DNA from: Dissophora ornata
Lineage: Eukaryota; Mortierellomycota; Mortierellomycetes; Mortierellales; Mortierellaceae
Assembly: GCA_025201705.1 (NCBI GenBank)
Contig: MU616562.1
Coordinates: 1 to 64,000 of the forward strand
Length of the DNA stretch: 64,000 nt
Direction: 5' to 3'
Below are positions 23,825-33,647 of the stretch, piece by piece. The position numbers and the translations under genes are program-made. How positions within the stretch are numbered: position 1 is the stretch's first letter; every line of letters starts with the position of its first letter. The notes beneath the pieces were generated by a model that was not told the DNA's origin, made no database searches, and was given only the letters and a program-made list of their open reading frames with translations.

Positions 23825-24316
23825 ATGGTCTGGTCCATGAACGATCATCCAGTCCATGAGCGACAGTGCATCCAGTCCATGAGCGAGTGAGTCCAGTCCA
23901 TGAGTGAGAGTGCATCCAGTCCATGAGCGAGTGAATCCATTCCATGAGCAAGAGTGCATCCAGTCCATGAGCGAGAATCCAGTCCATGAGCGAATGAGTT
24001 CAGTCCATGAGCGAGAGCATTCAGTCCATGAACGCGTACATCCAGTCCATGAGCGAGTGAATCCAGTCCATGAGCGAGTGAGTTCAGTCCATGAACGAGT
24101 GCATTCAGTCCATGAGCGAGTCATGAGCGAGTGCATCCAGTCCATGAGGGTGCATCCAGTCCATGAGAGTGTATCCTGTCCATGAGCGAGTGAATCACTC
24201 TCATGGACTGGATGCACTCGCTCATGGAGTGGATGCACTCTCATGCCATGACTGGATGCACTCTTGCTCATGGACTAGATGTACTCTCGCTCATGCATTC
24301 TCATGGACTGGATGCA
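23825..24316. repeat. 21-23 bp minisatellite with an inverted distal block
   Basis: About 16 degenerate units of the form (T/A)CCAGTCCATGAGCGAGTG run forward from 23845 to about 24190. From about 24193 to 24316 the same unit appears in reverse complement (CATGGACTGGATGCACTCGC) for about five copies. The array is open in more than one frame on both strands only because of the repeat, so those ORFs are not treated as genes. Confidence 0.9.
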
Positions 24317-25371
24317 CAGGCATAATGAGTGAACTGGCAACAAATAGTTATTTGATGATTGTGCACAGAGGAGAGTACAGGGGTATCTTGCAATGAATTT
24401 ATTTCAAATAAAGGTATAAGCAAGCGAGCTTATTCTCCTTCAGCTTGTTCTGTTGTAGGGTTACTTGGCCTGATGGGATCACTGAGCTTGATGTGATTGA
24501 TGTGCTTCTAAAACTTGACATGGACGTCCTTCTTATCATCCATACTCGCGCCAAAAGCCTGCTGCTTAATTAAACTAGCTTCGGTACTATGCTATTTTCT
24601 CCAAATGGCTTCTTATTGCGCAGAATTGGGATTAGGAGTTGGTCAGATGAAAAGAGTTTGCTGATGTCTTCAAAGTGCGAGATCATTTCGCTCTTGTCCT
24701 TGCAACACTCATGGAATTGCTGGACTACGTCGAGTGGAAGAGTTGGAGCTAGAAGACCTTTGGATTTGGATAAAAGCATCGCGTCGCAAATGAAGCGAAA
24801 CAGGCCTGCTCCTGCATGGAGACATGCGAAGCTTTAAGATTTACGTACTAGTCTATAGAATGATGGGATTTTCAATGGCCTGGGTGACAGTGGTATCTTC
24901 GGCGCCTGTTGTTACGGTGGCGGTGTCTTCGGCGCCTGCTGTGGACAATATGATCTGAAGGCACGAATCCGTCGTGGTGATGTGCTTGCGAATGGCAGAT
25001 TTGGTGAGGCTGGCGCTGTTACAAGCGGACAATGAAACATGTTCTTTTTATCTTGATGTCGTTGCAACTGCATCCTGATGGTCTTCCTGCTGTGTGGATC
25101 CTTGGGATCAGTCTTGACTGGAAAATTGAAGACGCATGTTTGGTGATGGTAGTCATACCAATGCCCTTCCATTTGCGTGATTGTGTTGAAGGTCTTGAGA
25201 CTATCCTGAAAACAGTGAATGTAGACATCGTCTGATGAAAACATCCACTGCGTCCGCTGTCATGATGTCATTATGGTGGAAGAAAGCGGCAGAAGGAGAG
25301 AGAAAGAGAAAGAGAGATAGAGAGAGTTAACACTCAGGTGTTGTGTGGCTTGTTATTTCCTATGCTGCAAT

Positions 25372-27362
25372 ATGTCCGTGCGCTTTCTTTATTTCGAATA
25401 TCTACTCACTGACCCGTTCGCAAACGCTGAGGCTCCCCACAACCCCAACCCCAGCGGGTTTCTCGGGGCAGTGCAGAGATGCCAGCAAGCAGAAAGTCGG
25501 CAGTCTGTACTGTCGAATATTTCAGCGCGCATTGAGCATCGTGACGCGTTTGACAGCCATTGGAGTACGAAACGAAGCTCAAGAGGTGCGATGAATAAGA
25601 AATCAGAAAGTGACAAGAATAGAATTGATGTAAGTGTTTTCGTTGTTATTTTGATCTCCACTTTTTCATTGTTCAACGAGTCCGTGCTATGTTAGGCAAT
25701 CACTGCCTTGTTCTTTCATTTGTTATGTAGTCGGCTCTCGCTGTCCGGATACGCTCGATGGTCGCAGGAATGATGGGCGAGGTTGCGGTGTCGGTGGCAC
25801 AATCAGTAGTTTCACTGAATGGTAAGCAAATGAGTCACGACGAAGGAGACCTGTTTACACATCCCTGCGCGTAGTTATGATCCATGTCTAATGACATGTG
25901 TCATTATAAGTGATTGTATGGAAATGTCGTTCCAACGAGAAGAAATGCATAGCATAAAAATATAATGAGAATTCAAGTGATGTCACAGCCTGGAAAATGT
26001 CAGTACAGCGGGTGGCATTATATCGGGAGTTGACTGTATACATACCAATGGCGCCCAGAGCGCCGCGGCAAGCTCCACAGCAGGCGAATTTGCGTGGTTT
26101 TGTTTCCTCGACCAAGACGGGAGTGACAGAAATTACAGATTCAACTTCGTCCTATAAAAACCGATCTGAACAAGATTCAGATCCGGAAGGCGGCAACAAG
26201 CGATAACGCAAGAAATTGCGGATGGAACCGAGTCGTCGGGATGGTTTAGGGTCCTTCGATCTGGCGGTCAACGAAAAGTGGATTCATGAAGGGCACGACA
26301 TGTCTTCAGCACTTTTGGGGTATGCCAAACCGTACCTCAAGGTCGGGGCAGAATGCCTGGATCGTCCAGCCAAAGTGTCAGTGAGGTGATGCGTATTATG
26401 TTGTGTCATCCAAGTCTAGAATGATAACTCTAATGCCGTCTTTTCAGTGCCATGAACTGCATCTTCTTCTCGGAACCAAACACAACTCTGGCTGCTCATC
26501 TGAGTACTGCAGGCAGTTTCCTTTTCGCCCCCGTCCCCCTCCCTCATCTCGCAGTACAAGATGTTATGGGTATCTATGATATTAGCAGCGCGTTTCGAGA
26601 GAAGAACTCAACAATGATCCAGGATTATATCTTTTCTGAGTGGGCAAAAAACCGACCTCCTTCTGATCTCTTACGGCGACTAGTGACCAACTATGCTCAA
26701 GTTGAGGCTTTGTGGACGAGAATAGACAATCAAAACGAAGACACCTACATGCATGACTATTTCATGCCTATCTTCAATTGTCTCCAACAACCAGGTCTCA
26801 CACGACACCTGTAAGTTTGATTCGGTTTATTGCAATGGCTTGAATGGACCTGTTGTTCTAACTTATCCTTACACTTGATAAGTTCTCAAGCGTTCGACCC
26901 ATCCAATCTCGGAATCAAGTCTGACTTGCGCTTGGTCACCAAAGGCGCCTCTGTGTTTGTTTGTGAGGGAAAGAGGCCTGTGGTTAACTCGAAATTTGAT
27001 TTCGAGACGATCGCCTTGGAAATGAAGGATTCTATTGATGATTCAATCACCAGTAGAAAGCGGCTCGAGATGGTGTTCGGGTGTCAGATAAAAGGTAACA
27101 TTGAATTGTACATTGGGTTATCATAAGGGCAATGAACCAACCGCTCTTGTCACCATTATCACTAGACGATCATGGCGAGCTGTTCAGCATGGAGCTGAAA
27201 GCGGAGTCGATTTACCTGATGCGACCCATTGGCTAATTTGTGCGGCCAAAGGACCACACGGACATGCTCAGCGTGCTCCTCACCAACCTGCCGATCTTGA
27301 TGCGGCTGTCTGTAGGAGTTGAAAAGTGCGAACAATGGCATGGCTTTGCTCCGTGCGCCTAA
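25372..27362 (+). pseudogene. Six-exon PD-(D/E)XK-nuclease-like gene with two in-frame TAA codons
   Basis: Exons 25372-25629, 25731-25821, 26004-26385, 26448-26810, 26883-27094 and 27166-27362 join with canonical-looking splice sites and consistent phase to 501 codons. Two TAA codons interrupt the frame, at 26204-26206 and 27234-27236, and the translation stays protein-like after both. Around the first stop the context is basic (Asn-Lys-Arg, stop, Arg-Lys-Lys-Leu-Arg), suggesting a nuclear signal. Exon 5 carries an Asp in Lys-Ser-Asp-Leu-Arg-Leu followed by Val-Cys-Glu-Gly-Lys-Arg-Pro, an arrangement like the D...ExK site of PD-(D/E)XK nucleases. The family assignment is by motif only. A degenerate copy of a repeated accessory family is the likeliest reading; selective readthrough or assembly errors are alternatives. 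Confidence 0.55.
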
Positions 27363-28542
27363 AACTATTTCTGTATTATTGATGCATCTAGCAAGAGCTA
27401 AATATTTCCTTCGAGACATTAGGCCAAGATGCCCAAGACCTAAGGACTTGGATTCGGCCTTCGTTCGAGTTGTCCCGCCGTTAGAGTCTTCAGTGGCCTT
27501 CCAGGGCATGTCACCCACCTTTATGATGATATATTCCTTCAGTCAACGTTGACCTTTCTCACCAAACTATTCAACCATACATTGTCATAGTAAGACCAAG
27601 TGTGTGTAAGAACGAAGACACGAGGACATAACTGTAAAGAACGATATGCGTCTTACCGGTTTTCCTAGCCTGTACTGCTTCATTTTCGCACATGGCGCTC
27701 CTTGCCTAATTAGCGAGGTCAACGCGTCCGGGTCCAAGGATGTATGATAGCAATCAACTCGGCTTCCGAGAACGGGGCGGAGGGCTGGTTGAATGGCGTC
27801 ACAGGCACGATCCTGCGGGGGTTCTTGCTGGTCCGGTTTAAAAACGGTCAAAATTCTCGAACCGCCGAGACGACGCCTCAAATGTCTATGCAGCAAGAGC
27901 CCTTTGCCTTTTTGGATCTCAAGCCGGTTTACAATGGCAAAGACGCGCTAATTACTGAATCTACGGAAAACAATAAGCTCTATCCTGGAGAAAAAAAACC
28001 CCTGCTCAAAAAATAAATAGTCGTACTTCGCCTTCCTGTGCACAAACTTCCAGCCTCACCCCTGACCCATCCTGTCCGGGTGAACATGGCTGATGGTGCG
28101 GCCAGCATCCACGGCCCCGTCACACACCAGTCCACCCTCAATCTGTCCATCGAACACCACCATGAAACCATGTCCCTGAATATCACCAAGCTCCAGAACT
28201 ACGCCGTCATCCTTGGGATTGACTGGCTTAAGAAACACAACCCCGCGGTCAATTGGAGGCGCAATATTGTGTCCTTCCAAGATGACTTCTGTAATAAAAA
28301 CTGTATTGAACAGTGTTCTGCCTTGACCTTGGTTGTCTGCTCTTGGCCTCTCTCGCCTTGCCTTGGAGGATCAACACTCCCAGCAGAGGCTGTCCTTCAT
28401 GGAAGGGCCAGGCTGAACAGGCAAATAATTTTCTCTATAATGCCTTGATCGTCTACACCCGTAGGTTCCTCAGGAAGGACGTTATCGCCGAGCAGGCATC
28501 TTTTTATTTTTCCTCAAGTCCCGCGAGGTGTGTGCCTGCGTT
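27363..28542. other. Degenerate stretch between pseudogene and kinase gene
   Basis: Short ORFs occur in several frames. Only 28086-28313 resembles a known element (see the retroelement entry). A plus-strand ORF at 27744-28016 has a segment faintly like a Pif1-type helicase C-terminus (Asn-Gly-Val-x-Gly-Thr-Ile...Val-Arg-Phe-x-Asn-Gly) but is too short to call. Confidence 0.35.
28086..28313 (+). mobile_element. Ty3/gypsy retrotransposon protease-region remnant
   Basis: Within a plus-strand ORF, about 60 residues fit the end of a Ty3/gypsy retropepsin domain: a hydrophilic segment, then a strand ending in Tyr-Ala-Val-Ile-Leu-Gly-Ile-Asp-Trp-Leu-Lys-Lys-His-Asn-Pro, followed by Val-Asn-Trp-Arg. 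The Leu-Gly-x-x-Trp-Leu...His-Asn-Pro...Trp pattern is typical of these polyproteins. No reverse transcriptase or LTR was seen nearby, so this is an isolated, inactive fragment. Confidence 0.55.
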
Positions 28543-31500
28543 CTATTCAGGCAGCTGCTTTGAACTACGACGCGATCTATCAAGACTGGTGCCATGACTG
28601 GCAGGAATAACCCCCGCTCCTCCTCGTTCTCCAAACCACTCCTCCATAGACCGCTCTAGCACCTTCACCCACAGCTTTGCATCGCCTTCCCGGCCCGACT
28701 CTTCAAAGTAGTAGCTCTTTTTGGTCGTGTGGATGAAAAAACACTTCTTGCCCTTCACTTCAGAGACCATGGAGGCTGTGAACAAAATCTCGCCGCGCAG
28801 CTTGGCTTGCTTCTTTGACGCTTTGATCATACTCGGTGATGCTGGAGGCGCCAGAGATGAGCTCTTATGACTGCCGTTACTGCTGCTGCTGCCAAAGAGG
28901 CCCTTCGCCTGCTCGCCTGCCGAGATCGTCACGTTGGGCCTCGACTCTGCAAAAGGCGCCGAAGTATTTGTTGGCGATGCTACATTATTCAGAGAAGATG
29001 CCGTTGATGATGCCGCAATGCCTGACATTGCAAGTGGTCCGCTCGAGGGCTCTGATGACGACGCGAACGATGCCCGCTTCTCAACATCAATCTTGTTGTG
29101 ACCGTTGCTCTGTTGATTGTGATGTGTCGGGTGTGGATGTGGGTGTTGATGCGGTGGATACTCAAGACTTGCCCTGACTGGCCGTGCTGCTGTATGCTGT
29201 TGCGGCTGACGTTGCGCAGTATCTTCACCATCCTGTTCTGGAAAAACACTCTCCATGACATGACTATATCCAACAGTGTGTTCACTGTGATGTTGCTGGT
29301 GAAGATGCTTGCCGCTACCATTCCTTGTCAGCAGAAAACCGCTGGCAGTGGCCGGTCCCTCCGCTTTGCTGGTACTTTTTCTTGGTTGCTGACCGTGTTG
29401 CTGCAATGGCTGATGAAGAGCATTCAGCTGTTGCTGCTGATGGTTCTGGGACTCTTGTGAAAGCGAAGGATGATGATATAGACGATGGGAAGGATGTGCA
29501 GGCTCTATTTGCAGTCCTCCGAGTTTCTCCTGTACGGAGTGCTTTAGATGCTGATTCTCAAGCATCTCCCAATGGGCAACCCGTTGCTGTTGTTGCCAGT
29601 AGCTAAAGGCTTCGTTGGTGTTGCTGTTGAATAGCTGAGCAAAGTAGTGGTTGGAGTCATCGAAATAGAGTAGGCGTGGAAAGTCTGTCAAGACCAAGAT
29701 GCAAGATCTGGAAAACAATCCCTTTCGCTTTAGTACCGGTGTTTGGAAAATGATCAGCTCCGTCGGCAGCAAGAAGCTCTGCCTAGATAATTAGGGAATA
29801 GCAACACAGGCTCTACTGTTAGAACACCCATCGTACAGCTAAAAAAACACACACACACACAAGCGCTCCCTATACGTAACTTACCATGGCGATAACTCTG
29901 CCTGTAATTCCAGCTGCGATCGTCTGGAATACGCCGAGATCTCGCTGGCAGTCACTGCCAGAGAGGTGGTCGAGTTTTCTCTCGTAATGACGTCTGCTTT
30001 CTTTGGCGCTTCGCCTCCCGTTGCACTCTCCAAACTCTCGACTTGACCTGGCCTTATATCCAAAAGATGCTTGGATTTCTTGCCCAACAGCCTTTTGCTT
30101 GAAGACTGCTTAGGACTGGGCGAGAACAGGGCTACAAATGCATTCCTGCTGCTGCTCTTGGACTTGGTATGTCCGTTCGAAGCCGGGGAAGATTTTGCAG
30201 TGGTATTCATCGCAGCAGAGGCTGATGTCGATTTAGGGATCGACCCTTGCGACAGAAAAGCCGTCGATCCTGATTTGGAATCACCAGAGGATGGGCTCGC
30301 TGTAGGTGTAGCGACTGCCCCATTCGACCCTGCCAATTCGGGTAGGCTGTGGGATGTGCCCACTGCTGCCGTAGTGGTGATGGCGCCATGCGTTGGACCC
30401 GATACTACAGCGGTTGCGGTCGTGCTTGTAGAGGTCTTGGCCGCACCATGAACACTAGCGCTCTTGTGCACTCCATCATCAGAGTCGTTCATGCTATTTC
30501 TGCCGCTGTTGTCCACGCTGCTTCCACTATCGCCTAACTCTCTGAACGGATCAACGACCATCAGACTCTCGCCTGCGCGGTTCGCGCCCCAGAGACAGGC
30601 ATCATGATCGCTTCGAAGAGCCTCGGTGTTGTGGGCAGGAGTTGGTGGTAGGTACGGCATCAGCTTGGGCGCGGGTTGTTTCCAGAGCTCAGCCCACTCC
30701 ACACCATCGAAAAAACGGTGCTGTTTCAGTTTGTCTATGGTGTTGTTAGCGCCTAGACGCTCGTTGGGGTCATGGACCAGCAGGCGCGAGACGAGGTCCA
30801 TGGCTGTCTTGGGGAAGCCTGCAGGGAAAGAATACTCCAGTTTGACGATTTTTTGGAAGGTTTGGTATTCGTTCGATCCCTTGAAAGGGGGTCTTCCAGC
30901 GAGGAGCTGATAGATGATGCAACCAAGGGCCCATAAATCAGAGCTGTAATAAGGGGAGATTTAGAAGACTGTGGATGAGTACAAGGCTTTGTATTAACGG
31001 CTCGCTCCTTGCTGCAGGATTTACACAAAAACTGGCACTCACCTCTTGCAAGCAGCTTTCTCAGTCAAAAGCTCTGGCGATACGTATTCAGCTGTTCCCA
31101 CAAATGAATTGGCCCTGTCAGATTCTGTCCCATCCTCAGAAGGCTCCAGCATCTTTGCCGTCCCAAAATCTGTTAGTTTGATGTACATGCGGTGATCCAG
31201 CAAGATGCTATGACAGTCAAAAATAAGATTGTAAGCGACCTTGATACCAAATTCCACAATGGATGCCAAACACGCTGTCAGCAATATCGCTTACTTTTCT
31301 GGCTTCAAATCACGGTGGATGACGCCCTGGCTGTGGACGTACTCGATCGCCGTCAGGATCTGTGCTACGTAGAATCGCGTGCAGTTTTCATCAAAGGAGC
31401 CGAGCTATTCCCAGGGATGCAAAGAGTGTAGGATCAATTATGCGCATGTGAGCCGTCTGAACCGTAGAAGAGCCACTCGTAGATCCCTTTCTTAGTTCTT

Positions 31501-33272
31501 TGTACATACCTTCTTAATAAATGTCAGCAGTTCTCCATTCTGGCATAGTTCAAGAACATAATCTAACGCAAAACGATAGAGAGTGATTAGCAAACTCAAA
31601 AGGCAACGTGGAATTAGAAGACTAGCTGGCAGTACGCATTAGTGTCCAGAAAACAAGGGGAAAGAGAACTGCCGCGAATGAAGTTGCAGAATTGCGCTCG
31701 AAATGCAAGCGCCCCTTTCCTTTGATAACCTGAATAAGGACGGTAGATCCGTTGGGATTGCACAGACACTTTTCTTTCCCATCCACATACATCCCTTGAA
31801 CAGCCATGCTGGACCTGCTCCCCTTGTTTCCGTTGGAAAATGCCCTTCCGTCTCCTTATTTGTCCCTATGAATGTTGCATCGCCTTCAAATCACCCTCAC
31901 GGCCCGCTGATCACAAACTGCTCTATCGCGTTGTGCTCCATGCCATCCATGACAAGGCTTCATTTTGACAATCTTTTGCTGAAAATTGAGAAGTACAATG
32001 CAGCTTGCATCGAAGGACGTGGTTGAGGCAACCGATCCTTGTCTGGCTCTCTGCTGCTATTTTTTATGAAACAAGTCGATCTGAAGAAAGAATGCGGTTG
32101 CTTGTTTGCTTACATAAACTGGAGCTGTCCTGGAAGGTTGAATACAGCTTGACGACTCCTGGATGGTCGAGCTTGTATAACGTATTCTTTTCAATGTTGA
32201 CATATTTGACCTTCTTTTCTCGAATGATGTGTCGCTTGTCGAGAACTTTGATCGCGTAGTCGCGCTTGTTCGACAGATCGACTGCTGCCACGACCTATTT
32301 GTCATTAAAAAAAAGAATTCGATTTATTATCAGTCTCAAGCCGGAAGATGCACCGATCGATCTGCGTCTACAGATCGTGACACGGACACAGACGACCCAT
32401 CTGTTCCTGACAAACATGTATTCCCATTGCTCCCCACGGCTTTTTTTTTTCTTCTGCTTCAGAGCCCCCACCCGTGAAAAGACGGGGGATCCATTAGGCC
32501 ACGATCTCCGCTATGGAGTGTCTGGAACGGCTGAACTAGAGAGCCGGTGGGCGTAAAGCGGGTGCAGAAGCGTTGGATACGAACATCCAACAGAAGAGCC
32601 GGTGGTTGGCTATATGAAGCACAACAACAACAGCGCCAGCAGATTGCTCTGCCATAAAAGCAAAACTCTGCATGCTAAGCTTGCTGTCTCTTATTGACAG
32701 GACGGGGTAGACTCCTCAGTGGCACGAATGCCATTTCTGGGCATGTGTCTGTTTGTTGACAGTGACTAGTGCTCCGAGAGGGAGGTTGCAATGAACGTTA
32801 TGGAGAACAATTGGGTGTGGTTCGGAATACGTATGCCAGTTTCTCATGAGTGCATCCGACTGCAATGCGCGTCAGGGTGACACATGCGGTGCACAGAGGA
32901 AGACAAGGAAGAAAAGAGTAGGCTCAAGAATGACTTGGAGACGCGAATAATCCTTACAGTCGAGTACGAGCCCTCGCCAAGGGTTCTGCCCAGCTTGTAG
33001 TCTGCGAGGGTGCGCTTACGGAGGGGGATGGCTGCTGCTGTGGAGGGTGCAAATGTGCTGCTGGATTGGGCAGGATTAGAGGCGTCTCCTGGGGAGGATG
33101 TGTTGGATTCTTCTATGGCAGTTGCAGAGAGAGAAGCACCGATGACTGATAGAGGTGTTGATGCGGGTACTGCTGTGCCTGGCGTGGCGGGTGCTGGTGC
33201 TGACGGCACCTGAGAAGGGGCAGCGGCGTCCAGGGATGGATCTGAACCTGGTGCTGGGGCAGGCGCAGACAT
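28543..33272 (-). CDS. PDK1: PDK1-type (PKH/ksg1-like) AGC protein kinase with PH domain
   Basis: Seven exons (33272-32958, 32294-32114, 31562-31510, 31404-31295, 31207-31043, 30943-29885, 29782-28543) join in phase to give 1040 aa. The kinase domain (about residues 92-365) has the Gly loop GEGSYSTV, Ala-Ile-Lys-Val, HRDLKPEN, DFGTAK, and the PDK1-specific activation loop ANSFVGTAEYVSPELL. A conserved C-terminal helix pattern ends in Ser-Pro-Trp-Gln, and a PH domain follows. PDK1 phosphorylates the activation loops of AGC kinases; yeast PKH1/2 work in sphingolipid and cell-wall signalling. Residues about 390-610 are a Ser/Thr-rich linker. The PH domain is split by a His/Gln/Ser-rich insertion of some 245 residues. 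Introns 1 (663 nt) and 2 (551 nt) are unusually long for this window. An upstream in-frame ATG at 33398 would add a poly-Ser leader encoded by an ATC/TCA tract; I chose 33272 for its better context. Confidence 0.9.
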
Positions 33273-33317
33273 TGTGTGGAAATGAGTGTCGGAAAGGTGG
33301 GGAAGGGAAGGAGGGAG

Positions 33318-33318
<1 letters not shown>

Positions 33319-33361
<43 letters not shown>
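33319..33361. repeat. GAT/ATC trinucleotide microsatellite in the PDK1 leader
   Basis: About 14 GAT units lie just upstream of the chosen PDK1 start. On the minus strand they would read as poly-Ser if the upstream ATG at 33398 is used. Confidence 0.9.
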
Positions 33362-33363
<2 letters not shown>

Positions 33364-33647
33364 TGGACGGATGGAAGAGCGATGGAGGTGATGGACAAAG
33401 CAGAACAGGACGCGATACGATGCTTGGGTTTATGGGAATGTTCGCGACCGGGAAGTCACAGAGTCGTTCCTTTGGGCATTGTGATTACCATTATTATTAT
33501 TATACCATGTATATGAGTGCATGGCCACCAATGACTATGTATGTGTTGCTCACGAAAAGAAGGAGAAACGGCGATCTGCCCCGCGGCTGGCATGTATCCT
33601 CACGCGGATGTAACAGGAATATCTGTCCTGTATTGCTACGACGGTTC

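Larger units (their letters stand above)
22379..25371. other. Gene-poor accessory island with ORF fragments
   Basis: There is no complete gene. Visible pieces are a plus-strand fragment (23423-23788), a minisatellite (23825-24316), and minus-strand fragments at about 24570-24779 and 25019-25244 that look like parts of decayed exons but match nothing I know. A purine-rich GA tract lies at 25275-25327. The 5' part (22379-22900) should contain the ATP3 promoter. Confidence 0.45.

Noticed and set aside
23819..24271. Minus-strand 150-codon repeat ORF (Ser-Trp-Thr-x units)
   Set aside because: A repeat of 21-23 bp is open in several frames on both strands; it has no Met-initiated domain, and units of uneven length break the amino-acid period.
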